A stretch of 64,000 nucleotides of DNA from Rhynchopus euleeides (lineage: Eukaryota; Euglenozoa; Diplonemea; Diplonemida; Diplonemidae). Both the position numbers and the translations under genes were made by a program. The stretch is taken from positions 868,001 to 932,000 of the forward strand of contig OY723237.1 in NCBI GenBank assembly GCA_963210315.1, written 5' to 3'. The notes beneath the pieces were generated by a model. That model worked only from the letters and a program-made list of their open reading frames with translations. It was not told where the DNA came from and ran no database searches. Positions 52,283-61,945 of this stretch are shown here, in pieces; within the stretch, counting starts at the first letter, position 1; every line of letters starts with the position of its first letter.

Positions 52283-55147
52283 CTACCGCCCGGCTGCTTC
52301 CACTGCCTGCGGTGGGTCCTGCAGTGCAAGCACCGCAGCCGCATTGCAGGGCATGGCGCAGATCAGGGTCCGCAGTGCTGGGGGGTAGGGTGCGATGTGG
52401 CAGCGACCGCCGCCACCGCCACCGCCGCCCCCAGGCATGGTGATGCGGAGGAGGTGAATCGCCGTCTCACGGTAGGCGTAGGTGCGCATGAAGGTTTTGT
52501 TGGAAACTCCATTCCCCTGGAGGTGATCCCCAACGACGAAGAGGTTGCGGAGTGCGAGGTGTCTCCGGATCTGGCGCGTCCCGGCGGTGTGCGGCACCGC
52601 CGTCAGCACCACGGCACGCGCCGCCGGCACCGCCGCGACACACCGGAAGTCTGTGCTGGCCGGAAAGGCAACCCGATTCGCATGCCTCCGCTTCTTCACC
52701 TTCCCATCCCTCACAACCTCCTTCAGCGGCTCGTCGCAAGACCAGGCCTCCCCCTCCGCAGGGAGCGACGCCGCAGCGCCCTCCGCAGACACGGCGATGA
52801 CAACAAACATCTTCTCCGCCGCCTTCACATCCACAGCAACCGCCTCCGCCTCACGCGCACTCCCCGCGTAGAGACACACCCCGGAGGTGTCCTTCTCCAC
52901 GGTGTGGGTGGGGTACACCCTCCTCCCGATGAGGCGCGACGCCTCGCAGCAGGCTGTGGGCCTCTCGACGGCACGCATCGTTGAGGTGGGGTGGGTGAGC
53001 ATCCCGCTGGGCTTTCCGCACACGGCGTAGCCCGGGGGTGTGTTGGGATCCGCCGTGGGGGGGTTCGGCGTGGTGATGACGGACACCGTTTTCTGAAAAA
53101 CCGGCTCTGCAGCCTCCACCGCGACGAGGTGCTGTGCCAGAAGGGAGAGCCGCCCCTGCGTTGTGTGGCACATCACACCCGCGACTGTGAGGAGGTCTCC
53201 GGAGGCAAGGCTGCGGAGAGAGTGTGTCCTCTTCGCATCCCAGACGCGGAGGTTGGCCAAAACCTGCGCCCGCTCGCACGTCTCGGGGTCCATCAGCCCG
53301 ATGAAGCATACATTCCCCTGGGCCCGGGTCGCCGTGACCACCCCGGTGACCTTCACCTCGGTGTTGCCCTCCACGTCGCAGATGGTGTCGCGAGGGATTT
53401 TCTCAGGGAGGTCGCCGAGGCTGAGCACATCCCTGCAGAACGCCCGAAGCTCGGAGACGGTTTTCAGAGGGAGGGCAGCGTGGGGGGGTGTGGCGGACCC
53501 TCTCTCCCCGTCGCCGCCGCCCCCGCCGGAGCCGTAGGATTTCACAATCGGCTTCAGCCGGGCCAGGCTGTGCAGCGCCTGGAGCAGCGCGACCGCGCGG
53601 GTCAGGCCCGACCCATCCGGCAGCCCGACGGGCGTCCCGCGGATCGAAGCCTCGAGCACCACCGCGGAGACACCGCCTGCAGGGGTGTCCCCTGCCCCGG
53701 GGATCCGGGTTTCCGTCCCCAGAGGGGTGGGGGTCGGGGCGGAGGTGGAGGGGGAGGGGGAGGGGGGTGCGCCGCCCGGAGGCGCCCCACCCACTACCGC
53801 AGCTGCCTGGGGCGGCGGGGTGAAGATCTCCGTGAGGTCCTCTGGGAAGACAGAGCCTCCCCCAGGCCCGATGAAGGCGTGCAGGGGGATCTCGCGCGGG
53901 TTGGGGACGGAGGGGCGGATCTCAGGCGCGTCCGGAAGGAAGGGCGCTCCGTCCTCTACCCGGAGAGCAAGCACGCGCGCCTGCTTCCGGGTGTATGCCG
54001 CAAACGCATCGCGGAGGGTCGGGTGGGAACACCCCGGGTTAGCCTCGATATATCTGGTGATGGCGAGGATGACGTTCTTCTGGTTGGGCGCCTTCCCATC
54101 AGCCTCGTCGCGCGGCATGAAGTCGAGAAGCGACCTGTCGAAGGTGATCACCCTCCCCGCCGGGCCCGGCTCGACGAGGGTGATGCGCGTATCCGCCGCG
54201 CGGTATGCACTCTTGGAGGCCCATATCCCCGCGACGCACACCATCTGGGAGAGGCGCGACTCCGCCCCCACGCCTGCGGGGAGGGCGACCCAATAATGAA
54301 CAGAGCCTCTGTTGGGAACGCAGCGGATCTGCAGCTCGAGGTCTGGTGTCGGGCGGAGGCGGAAGATCTGCCCATCCCGGGTGGAGGGGGTGGCAAGCGA
54401 GGCATAGGCTGCCGCAGGCCTCGAGGGGGCGGCACACCTCAGCAGGCCCAGCGCGGTGTGGATGCAGGCGGATGACTGCAGCGCGACAGGGCCCAGGGAT
54501 ACTCTCGCGAGAGAGGTTCGCGGGAGGCCTTCGCCTAACACAGAGACAGCATCCGCGATCTCCTTGTTGAAATCCTCATGCACCCCAAAGGCCCATATTG
54601 TGCGGCGCCACCTCGAAGCCTCCACTCGTTCCTCCCGGGTCGTGTTAGAGTGGGGGAGGAGCAGCGGGGCATCTTCGTGCAGCACAAACAGCGCATCCGA
54701 TGCATCCACAGAGATACGCCCGGTTCGGAGGGCGTCCTGCATGCATGCCTTGACACTCGCGAATTTTGGAGGGGGTGCTGTGCGGAGTGGGGGCGGTGCG
54801 GTGGCGAGCCCTGCATGCTGCTGGACGAACCGGAGGATGTCTGTTTCGGATCTGGAGGCGGGGCTGGAGGAGAGGGAGGCGACGAGCTTGCCGGTGTCGA
54901 GGAGGAGGAGGGAGGCCTGGTCGCCGGAGGCGGAGAGGAGGCAGATCCAGAGCTCGGGGGTTTCGCGGCGTGTCGTCGGGCCCCACACGGCTGCTTCGAT
55001 GCAGCGGGCCAGCTCGTCCAGCCTGTGGTGTGCCCTGGCGACAAGCAGGAATGCGATGCGCAGAGCGGGGGCCTCGATGCCAGACACCGCCAACGCCGCA
55101 CCTCTGGCCCGGAGCATCTCGCCCGTGTCCCCCTCAGGGAGATGCAT
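52283..55147 (-). CDS. OB-fold plus RluA/TruC-type pseudouridine-synthase-like protein, catalytic Asp replaced
   Basis: 954 aa from MHLPEGDTGEMLRARGAAL; 183 open codons upstream overlap an R2 repeat and are excluded. Residues 1-550 match nothing I recognise, with a Pro/Gly-rich linker at about 440-490. An OB-fold like those of aminoacyl-tRNA synthetases covers about 576-682 (VKVTGVVTATRAQGNVCFIG, DLLTVAGVMCHTTQGRLSLL). A pseudouridine-synthase domain follows (about 699-905): YAVCGKPSGMLTHPT, then HTVEKDTSGVCLYAGS and HTAGTRQIRRHLALRNLFVV. The family's HRLDxxTSG motif reads HTVEKDTSG here, so the catalytic Asp is Glu 751 and the Arg before it is Thr. The nucleotides (GTGGAGAAG at 52892-52900) support this reading. 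The protein may bind RNA without isomerising uridine. An alternative is a shifted active site. Confidence 0.8.
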   Translation of the reverse strand: MHLPEGDTGEMLRARGAALAVSGIEAPALRIAFLLVARAHHRLDELARCIEAAVWGPTTRRETPELWICLLSASGDQASLLLLDTGKLVASLSSSPASRSETDILRFVQQHAGLATAPPPLRTAPPPKFASVKACMQDALRTGRISVDASDALFVLHEDAPLLLPHSNTTREERVEASRWRRTIWAFGVHEDFNKEIADAVSVLGEGLPRTSLARVSLGPVALQSSACIHTALGLLRCAAPSRPAAAYASLATPSTRDGQIFRLRPTPDLELQIRCVPNRGSVHYWVALPAGVGAESRLSQMVCVAGIWASKSAYRAADTRITLVEPGPAGRVITFDRSLLDFMPRDEADGKAPNQKNVILAITRYIEANPGCSHPTLRDAFAAYTRKQARVLALRVEDGAPFLPDAPEIRPSVPNPREIPLHAFIGPGGGSVFPEDLTEIFTPPPQAAAVVGGAPPGGAPPSPSPSTSAPTPTPLGTETRIPGAGDTPAGGVSAVVLEASIRGTPVGLPDGSGLTRAVALLQALHSLARLKPIVKSYGSGGGGGDGERGSATPPHAALPLKTVSELRAFCRDVLSLGDLPEKIPRDTICDVEGNTEVKVTGVVTATRAQGNVCFIGLMDPETCERAQVLANLRVWDAKRTHSLRSLASGDLLTVAGVMCHTTQGRLSLLAQHLVAVEAAEPVFQKTVSVITTPNPPTADPNTPPGYAVCGKPSGMLTHPTSTMRAVERPTACCEASRLIGRRVYPTHTVEKDTSGVCLYAGSAREAEAVAVDVKAAEKMFVVIAVSAEGAAASLPAEGEAWSCDEPLKEVVRDGKVKKRRHANRVAFPASTDFRCVAAVPAARAVVLTAVPHTAGTRQIRRHLALRNLFVVGDHLQGNGVSNKTFMRTYAYRETAIHLLRITMPGGGGGGGGGRCHIAPYPPALRTLICAMPCNAAAVLALQDPPQAVEAAGR

Positions 55148-55611
55148 GGCGGCGGGGTGGTGGTGGTGGGCGGGGCGCTCCCCCCTCGCCCGTTCGCCAG
55201 AGGGGGCCCTCCTGTGTGGTGGGGTGTGGGGGTCGTGATTTAATGTGGGTGTGGGAGGGGGGGGGGCGTGTGAAACACGGGAGATTTGGTGAATAGTGCG
55301 GAGCAAGTATCTTCGCGCGACGCGAGAAGCACAACAAAAAGCAATAGGTTGCCCGGAGGGCCGGAGAGGGGAGGGGGGACAGCCTGCCGAGTCGAGATCT
55401 GCGAGAGGGGCCGGGCACCAACGCACACACAACCCGATTTCCTGATGAAGGGTGGTGGTGGTCGCGCCGTCCAACCGTGCAACGCACGTGGCGGAAACTG
55501 CACTATGCAGCAACAGTGATGAGAAACAACACAGCAAACAACAGCAAGCCGGGAATCCCGGGATACCCCGGCCGAATCCCGGGATATCCCCCCGCCCGGG
55601 GGCAAACCGTG
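55148..55611. other. spacer upstream of the OB/PUS-like gene
   Basis: Contains a short palindromic patch (CCGGGATACCCC, then CCGAATCCCGGGATATCCCC) at about 55555-55595 just before an R2 repeat. No gene. Confidence 0.55.
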
Positions 55612-55769
55612 AAAAAAGGATTGCCGGGTTTCTTTTCTTTTGTTTGTGCAACCTTCTGGTCACCTGCACGTTGGGGCGTGGAGTGTAGGTGAACAAAACA
55701 TTGATCCCACTGCAACCTTTTCAGTTCTGAACGCCTTCCGTGAGCACGGTGCGTTTCATACAAAAAAAA
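55612..55769 (+). repeat. R2 interspersed repeat, copy 2
   Basis: Near-identical to 18045-18196. Downstream it joins a second unit, AAAAAGGAGCCGGCGGTACG to GTGCAACCGG (55762-55808), repeated at 55951-55995. Confidence 0.85.
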
Positions 55770-55995
55770 GGAGCCGGCGGTACGTAATGTGTTTGTTTGT
55801 GCAACCGGGGTGTTAATCTGCAGAAGGAAGGTGAAGAGACTGATAAGGGAGGGAAGCAAATTATGCAGAGTACACGCCCACATTGCTGCCACAGCTCCTT
55901 TTTAGGCTTAACACACTTCTCGCCCGAGCGGGTGATTTGCGCGTTCTACCAAAAAAGGAGCCGGCGGTACGTAATGTGTTTGTTTGTGCAACCGG
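55762..55995 (+). repeat. pair of 45-bp direct repeats (GGAGCCGGCGGTACGTAATG)
   Basis: Units 55762-55808 and 55951-55995 are almost identical. The bases just before the second unit (CGCCCGAGCGGGTGATTTGC to TTCTACCAAAAAA, 55921-55956) recur at 63089-63124. Confidence 0.8.
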
Positions 55996-56049
55996 TCCAA
56001 TTCTCACAACCCCCCCCCCCCTTCTCTCTCCCCCTTCGAAAAGAAAATA

Positions 56050-58740
56050 TATTCTTACTCAGCGATCCCAGCGCCGCTGGAAGGTCATCCGTGACAAGGA
56101 ATCGGCCTCATTGTCCGCAGAGAGAACGTACGTGCCCTCCAAGACAATGCCAGACACCTCCGTCGGTCGGCGCAGTTCACCCAGAAGAGCCTCAGCCATT
56201 GGGTCCAGAGAGAAGCCCTTCCGCATGATGCCCAGCACGACTGGTTGTCGCACAGGCACCTAACACGGCAGGGAGAGGGCCGCGGCAAAATTAATACCAC
56301 GAACCACCGCAAATAGTTCCTTTGATGAAAATAGGGGAGTGTGCCAGCGCAGCAGGGAAAATGTCACAGCCCCAACCTGTCCCGTAATAGAAGACCCAAC
56401 CCACCTTGCGCGCTTGAATGCCAGCGAGATCACGATGGATAGGGGCGCCCCCTAGCGGCGCCATGCATTCTCCCGAAGCTCAGCGACCTCCGCTTGAATG
56501 CACAGCCGGGCCAGATCATCCAGGACACCTCGCACTCCCAGAATGCCTTGGAGGAGGGGACACCACCAGAAGCAGTGCGCGACATCCAGCGCAGCATCAG
56601 CGTGATAAGAGCATCGGAAGGAGCAAGCAGATAGAAAAGAGCATCGGAAGGAGCAAGCAAGTAATGTTGGTGGGGTAATAACCCACCAACTTCTTCCAGA
56701 ACCCCCAAATCCACCAAATTAGTACCCCACCAACATATTTACCCCACCAACAAATCTACCCCACCAATTTATTACCCCAACGCGCATCGCTGACTACCGT
56801 TTTCGTGGCGAACGCCTAAGGGGCCCGGCTGATGGCTACGTTTTCCAGAAAATGCATACGGCGTACGCGTGGGCGTGCGGCGCCTGCATACGGCAGTCTA
56901 TGTAGCACAAGAGACGGCCATTTCCGCACACCAAATCGGTCGTCGACCTCAGCAGCCTTCGAGCCTTCGAGTACCGTCACTCAAGTAATGTTGGTGGGGT
57001 AATAACCCACCAACTTCTTCCAGAACCCCCAAATCCACCAAATTAGTACCCCACCAACATATTCACCCCACCAATAAATCTACCCCACCAATTTATTACC
57101 CCAATGCGCATCGCTGACTACCGTTTTCGTGGCGAACGCCTAAGGGGCCCGGCTGATGGCTACGTTATCCAGAAAATGCATACGTCGTACGCGTGTGCGT
57201 GCGGCGCCTGCAAACGGCAGTCTATGTAGTACAAGAGACGGCCATGTCCGCACACCAAATCGGTCGTCAACCTCAGCAGCCGTCGAGCCTTCGAGTAGGT
57301 AATCGTACCTTTTGCACTTGTGCGCGAAGGAACCGTCTGTGAAAGGCAAGAGCAAAGGCCAGGGCTCAGCCTACTGGGTGGCCTACTGTGCGCTGAGAGA
57401 CCTGGAATACCAGCCGTACGCAATTTCTGCGTACGCGTACGCAGCGCGGTTTCAGAAAGTGCGGACGGCGTACGCACATGCGTACGCGCAGTCGGGGTGG
57501 GTGGGCAGGGGGCTCCAAATCCCAGGTGCCAGAAAAAATCGCCAAGTACAACGCGCCCTGGGGTAATAATGTTGGTGGGGTAATAACCCACCAACTTTTT
57601 TCAGAGCCCCAAATCCACCAAATTAGTACCCCACCAACATATTTACCCCACCAATATATTACCCCACCAACATAACTTGAGTGACGGTAGGTAATCGTAC
57701 CTTTTGCACTTGTGCGCGAAGGAACCGTCTGTGAAAGGCAAGAGCAAAGGCCAGGGCTCAGCCTACTGGGTGGCCTACTGTGTGCTGAGAGACCTGGAAT
57801 ACCAGCCGTGCGCAATTTCTGCGTACGCGTGCGCAGCGCGGTTTCAGAAAGTGCGGACGGCGTACGTACATGCGTACGCGCAGTCGGGGTGGGTGGGCAG
57901 GGGCTCCAAATCCCCAGATGCCAGAAAAAATCGCCAAGTACAACGCGCCCTGGGGTATTAATGTTGGTGGGGTAATAACCCACCAACTTTTTTTCAGAGC
58001 CCAAATCCACCAAATTAGTACCCCACCAACATATTTACCCCACCAACATAACTTGAGTGACGGTATGTGCCGATTACCCATCAGCCGCCACCAGACCCGT
58101 ACAGGGGCCAACAGCACCACGAGGCACTATCCGCAGCAGGTACCGCCCTTTCCACCCACACGGGTTAGCCAGAAAAATTAACTCCGAGGTCCACTCCAAC
58201 TACCGCGGGGGCCAGGTTCTGAGCACTCACCCAGAAACAGCACGAAATCCTCACACAGCTCCCGAAACCGAGCAGCAGCAGTGCGAAGAGAATAGCCAGA
58301 GCCTGCCAAAAGAAGGCTGTCGACCCACGCCACGCTCAACACCGAGACCCTCGCACGCCCGCTCCCCAACCGTGTTCGTCACGGCCTACGCGCCCCTGGG
58401 GGCACAGGTATAGCCCATAGGCAGCCGAGTCAGCCACCGTTTAGCAGAGCCAACCCGGAAGCCAAAGTACCGGCGCGCCGTAGGGATTTAAACCGAACTG
58501 GAAAAAGAAGGAGCGGAAGTCGAACTCGCAAAAGGCCTCGTGTCGATCAGCACACGGTAAGAAACTGAAGGATAAGAAAGATAGGAAAGGCCAGACACCC
58601 CCGCATTGATGGAGGTGCAAGCCAAAATAGAACGAAGAGAACCGAGCGCTGCCTTCGCCAGGTGAAAGCAGAATGGAACCACACCCCCAGAGCCCGGTAA
58701 GGTACAGGCTCCGTAAATCCAAGGGCATCCATCCTAGCCA
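56050..58740 (-). pseudogene. decayed reverse transcriptase / RNase H, split by inverted-repeat elements
   Basis: Fragments in changing minus-strand frames keep the order of a retroelement polymerase. RT motif A is FCEFDFRSFFFQF (near 58490-58530). A block ending RLPMGYTCAP lies near 58390-58430. A palm motif AWVDSLLLAGS (near 58310-58330) has Ser where the second catalytic Asp of xxDD belongs. RNase H pieces are at 56420-56059 (SSKELFAVV; then RKGFSLDP and SADNEADSLSRM). Frameshifts and stops separate them, and 56662-58065 is filled by inserted elements. The LPMG and ADSLSRM style recalls DIRS, VIPER or TATE-type tyrosine-recombinase retroelements rather than LINEs. That assignment is a pattern-based inference. 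The nearby recombinase gene is on the opposite strand. Confidence 0.7.
56662..58065. mobile_element. array of TA-flanked inverted-repeat elements (CCGTCACTCAAGT termini)
   Basis: Terminal sequence CCGTCACTCAAGTAATGTTG begins at 56974 after a TA, and its inverse (CAACATAACTTGAGTGACGG) ends at 57687 before a TA, and again at 58063. Inside are ACCCCACCAA-rich blocks (copies starting near 56662, 56985, 57568 and 57961) and two copies of a 300-bp unit starting GGTAATCGTACC (57298 and 57690). TA duplication plus inverted ends fits a mariner-type MITE, here embedded in a larger tandem duplication. Confidence 0.75.
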
Positions 58741-59036
58741 GATGAGGGGTCAGCTTGTTGGTGCTTGTTGGCGGAAATAGACCGAACCGTACTGTAGAGT
58801 ATGGTGAGGAGTACCCGGGCAGAGCGGGATAAGCGTCGGGAGGGTCTATCGGGGTCGCTCACATCCCCTTCCAGGCGGGGGGTGGCCCGGCGCATGCTGG
58901 TAGCAGAGGTAGGTCTATTCAAGCCCCGACCCGGTTACACTGGGTCGACGCTAAGCCTGGTGTGGCTGAGCCCTAAAAAAAGTAAAATACTACTGACACA
59001 CTGCTGGAATCTTTCGCTTGCATTGCACGCATCCAC
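58741..59036. other. spacer right of the RT relic
   Basis: May include more of the polymerase relic, which I cannot trace with confidence. It carries the hairpin word GACCCGGTTACACTGGGTC at 58937-58955, repeated in a changed form (AACCCGGTTACACTGGGTT) at 63189-63207. Confidence 0.4.
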
Positions 59037-59113
59037 CAACAAAACATTGCTCCCACTGCAACCTTTTCAGTTCTGAACGCCTTCCGTGAGCACGGCGCGT
59101 TTCACACAAAAAA
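59037..59113 (+). repeat. R2 interspersed repeat, 3' half
   Basis: From AACAAAACATTGCTCCCACT through GAACGCCTTCCGTGAGCACG to CACACAAAAAA. It is followed at once by GGTAGTTTGGAGGTA, a word that recurs after the related 3' end at 63124. Confidence 0.8.
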
Positions 59114-59168
59114 GGTAGTTTGGAGGTAAAGAGGGGGCCCGTATCATGTCAATTTTTGGGGGGTCCCG

Positions 59169-59268
59169 GCAAGTATGCCTGGGACTTTGGCCTTTTTGGG
59201 CCCAAAAAGGGGTCGGGATCAAGTATGCCTGGGACTTTGGCCTTTTTGGGCCCAAAAAGGGGTCGGGA
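59169..59268 (+). repeat. tandem 50-bp duplication
   Basis: Two perfect head-to-tail copies of a 50-bp unit beginning CAAGTATGCCTGGGACTTTG and ending AAAAGGGGTCGGGAT. Confidence 0.95.
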
Positions 59269-59363
59269 TTCCACTTTTTCTCCAAGGGTTTTTCGGGGGG
59301 GAAATGGCGCACAATCCCCCTCGCGGGCAAGAAAATCCCCCCATCCCCACCACACAACCAGTG
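59261..59363 (+). repeat. left copy of a 100-bp direct repeat flanking the recombinase element
   Basis: GGTCGGGATTCCACTTTTTC to CACCACACAACCAGTG, repeated at 62881-62982 with a few changes, same orientation. Confidence 0.9.
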
Positions 59364-59524
59364 TGAGTGTGGTGTGTGGGTATTGGACGCCCTGTGTGAT
59401 GAGAGATAGTGGCAACACAACAGCAACATGCCAGGCAAGGGGTGCCAAAAATGGGTTTTCGGGGCATTATTGTAACGACCCCTTCCTATGCCCAGTGGCA
59501 CAATCTCAAGGATTTGGTTGCTCG

Positions 59525-59765
59525 ACATACAGGGGGGTCTGGGGGGCGGAGCCCCCCAGCCGCCGGAGGCCACGGTAGTGAGTATCTGTTCCCTGCAGGG
59601 ATTGTTGGCTGCGTCCTCCTGAGGCTACTGAGAGTGGTCTGGGTCCCATTCGCTGATGTGAACCCAAAGGACTTGGCTACAAGACAGGCACACGCTCCAG
59701 CCTAGTGGTACAGGGGGGTCTGGGGGGCGGAGCCCCCCAGCCGCCGGAGGCCACGGTAGTGAACG
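59525..59765 (+). repeat. pair of GGGGGCGGAGCCCCC direct repeats
   Basis: TACAGGGGGGTCTGGGGGGC to GGCCACGGTAGTGA occurs at about 59528-59582 and 59709-59763. Each unit holds a perfect GGGGGGCGGAGCCCCCC stem. Confidence 0.9.
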
Positions 59766-59982
59766 CCTGGCTCTTGACTGGGGAACAACGCCGGGTTTTG
59801 GCTGGAACAACCGAAAAAGGGGCGGGTGTCCGGAGGATTCATCCTCATCCCCCACTAGAATACCACCTGCCCCCGAAAAACTTCACCCAGAAAACCTGTT
59901 GGGAAAAAATCCCACCTAAAAAACCCAAGGAGAAAAAAAAAATGAGGAAACTTCATATTTGCCAGAAATTTATTGGAAAATT

Positions 59983-60024
59983 CATATGTCGACAGGAAGT
60001 TTTGGGTTTAACCATATGTTGACA
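59983..60024 (+). repeat. CATATGTTGACA motif array, left terminus (2 units)
   Basis: Units at 59983 (CATATGTCGACA, one change) and 60013, exactly 30 bp apart, same orientation as the 61759-61919 array. Confidence 0.9.
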
Positions 60025-60071
60025 ATAGCTATTTATTACCGGTAATAATAAAGTACTTTATGGATTGAGGG

Positions 60072-60196
60072 TAATTACGTCCCCGAAGCAAGGTCCGAGG
60101 GTGTTTTGTTCCCCGAGGGAAGGCCCGAGGGCGAAGCCCGAGGGCCTTCCCGAGGGGAACAAAAACACCCGAGTACCTTGCTGAGGGGACGTAATT
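60072..60196. repeat. large perfect-style hairpin, CCCGAGGG type
   Basis: TAATTACGTCCCC ... AAGGCCCGAGGGC, a GAA loop, then GCCCGAGGGCCTT ... GGGGACGTAATT. The stem is about 58 bp long with few mismatches. It lies 146 bp upstream of the recombinase start codon and is made of repeated CCGAGGG words. Confidence 0.9.
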
Positions 60197-60250
60197 TCCC
60201 GAAATCCAGAAAGTACTCAATTAGGACCGGTTATATGGTAGTTTGTTAAC

Positions 60251-60287
60251 GGTCCTGAAACCATTATAATCGGTTACCTGCAGAAAG
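60251..60287. repeat. inner inverted repeat, left of recombinase
   Basis: 37 bp starting GGTCCTGAAACCATTATAAT; the inverse lies at 61697-61733 with three mismatches. Confidence 0.9.
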
Positions 60288-60341
60288 CCTCCGTAGTACC
60301 AGAGCCACAACCTCCACAGATCACGCAACATCACACACATC

Positions 60342-61382
60342 ATGCCCCGCGCCGCCGATCATGACAGCGACAGCAGCAGCAGCACATCAAGTGACGGTGA
60401 CCTCATGCCAGTCCGCAGCAGGAAGGCATACACCGATCGACTGACTGACTTCGAGGCGTACGTCGCTGAGGAGGCTCCCCGGGTTCGTTCCATGAAGACA
60501 ATCTACTCCGAGAAGCACATCAAGGGCTATCTCAAGGCCAAGCTGCAGGGGGGTTCTGCCGCATCGTCAATCTGGAACTACTACTCCATCATCAACTTCA
60601 AGGTCAAGATTGTCCACGGGAACATGATCAAGACAAAGATGCCACGCCTCCACCAGTACGTGAAGAATCAAACAAAGGGCTACACCACCAAACAAGCCAA
60701 AACCTTCTCTTTTCAAGAACTGCAGGACTACATGGACAAGGGCACCGGGTCGCTGGCGAGCAAGCAGGATCGTGCGCTTGTGGTGCTGGCCTTCTTCGGT
60801 GGGATGCGCTGCGTTGAACTCCGCAACCTGTCGATCGAAAACATCACCGTCCAAGATGAGCAGATCAGCGTGAAGTTCTACGGTGCAAAGCAGGGAAGCG
60901 TCGCGATTGAACGGTCGTTTGTGGTCCCCAAGATGCTGAACGAAGAAGCTGTGTTCTACGACGTCCTCAAGGCCCATCTGGCCCACCTCTCTCTGTCGGA
61001 CCTCGTGACGGGGCCTGTCGCAAGACGCATCAACAAGGCCGGCAGCGCGTTCCTCGCTTCGCCCATCGGGCGAAACCAATTCTACGGGCTGCCACGGAAG
61101 ATTGCGCTGTGCCTGGAAAAGGACCCGGAGGGATACACCGGGCACAGCATGAGACGCTCCGCCGCGCTGGCAGCGGCCAATGGCGGCGCGTCCACCATGG
61201 ATCTCCGCAGGCATTTCGGCTGGCGCGGAGAATCGACGCCGCAGCTCTACCTTGATGCATCCACGACACACCAGCGGAACGTCGCGCACATGATGTCAAG
61301 CCAGCCTGCACAGGGGACGACGACGGGAGCGCCAAGCCAGAGCAGGGTGACTGTGGATCTGAACGTCAACCTGCCGAGGTGA
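60342..61382 (+). CDS. tyrosine recombinase / integrase-like protein
   Basis: 346 aa, the only intact plus-strand gene. A Ser/Asp-rich start leads to a SAM-like core-binding region (about 28-125: YTDRLTDFEAYVAEEAPRVR, then a basic IKTKMPRLHQYVKNQTKGY). The catalytic domain follows: Arg 156 in FFGGMRCVELRN, His 268 and Arg 271 in TGHSMRRSAALAAANGG, His 291/Trp 294 in RRHFGWRGES and the nucleophile Tyr 303 in PQLYLDAS. So the full R-H-R-(H/W)-Y set is present and the protein is probably active. It should cut and rejoin DNA through a 3'-phosphotyrosine. The gene is intronless, sits between 37-bp inverted repeats and uses GC-rich codons inside an AT-rich element. I expect it to bind the CATATGTTGACA arrays; this is inference. 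Similar recombinases occur in Cryptons, DIRS-type retroelements and ciliate Tec elements. Confidence 0.9.
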   Translation: MPRAADHDSDSSSSTSSDGDLMPVRSRKAYTDRLTDFEAYVAEEAPRVRSMKTIYSEKHIKGYLKAKLQGGSAASSIWNYYSIINFKVKIVHGNMIKTKMPRLHQYVKNQTKGYTTKQAKTFSFQELQDYMDKGTGSLASKQDRALVVLAFFGGMRCVELRNLSIENITVQDEQISVKFYGAKQGSVAIERSFVVPKMLNEEAVFYDVLKAHLAHLSLSDLVTGPVARRINKAGSAFLASPIGRNQFYGLPRKIALCLEKDPEGYTGHSMRRSAALAAANGGASTMDLRRHFGWRGESTPQLYLDASTTHQRNVAHMMSSQPAQGTTTGAPSQSRVTVDLNVNLPR

Positions 61383-61696
61383 TGCCCTCTAGCCCCTGTG
61401 AAGTGTTGTAGCGAGTAGGAGCAATGTGGATCAAGCAAACTGGCCAGGACCTCGCCCCCACACCGCCCCTGCCCCCAGCCGCTTTTTCCAGGAAATAAAG
61501 ATTTCCATTATTGCCCTCAATATTGCGGTAATAAGAAAGCTGAGTGTAAATAATGGATGAAGTCACTAAACCCAGGCTATATTCCTGTGACTGCTTTATT
61601 TCCTAGTTTTGATAAAAACTTTTTAATTACCGAATGGTCAATAATATCGCCTTTAAGTCTCGTAAAGTGGTTTATTATTACCTCTTGGCTTATGGA

Positions 61697-61733
61697 CTTT
61701 CTGCAGGAAACCGGTAATAATGGTTTCAGGACC
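61697..61733. repeat. inner inverted repeat, right of recombinase
   Basis: Starts CTTTCTGCAGGAAACCGGTA; inverse of 60251-60287. An ACCGGTAAT word follows, as it does beside the left terminal array (TTACCGGTAATAAT at 60038). Confidence 0.9.
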
Positions 61734-61758
61734 GGTAATAAAAACTTTTTGTTTCAAT

Positions 61759-61919
61759 CATATGTTGACAAAAAGTTTCCTGAAAATTCATATGTTGACA
61801 CGAACTTATGGACTTAACCATATGTTGACAAAAACTTCTGCATCTAACCATATGTTGACAAGAAGTTATGGATTAACCATATGTTGACAAAAACTTCTCG
61901 TTTTCACCATATGTTGACA
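61759..61919 (+). repeat. CATATGTTGACA motif array, 6 units at 30-bp period
   Basis: Units begin at 61759, 61789, 61819, 61849, 61878 and 61908. Intervening 18-bp spacers are similar but not identical (AAAAACTTCTG / CGAACTTATGG types). Confidence 0.95.
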
Positions 61920-61945
61920 AAATTGGGTTTCCAGCTGGAACACCC

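Noticed and set aside
55148..55696. 183-residue N-terminal extension of the OB/PUS-like protein
   Set aside because: It overlaps an R2 repeat and palindromic spacer sequence; the Met at 55147 opens protein-like sequence.
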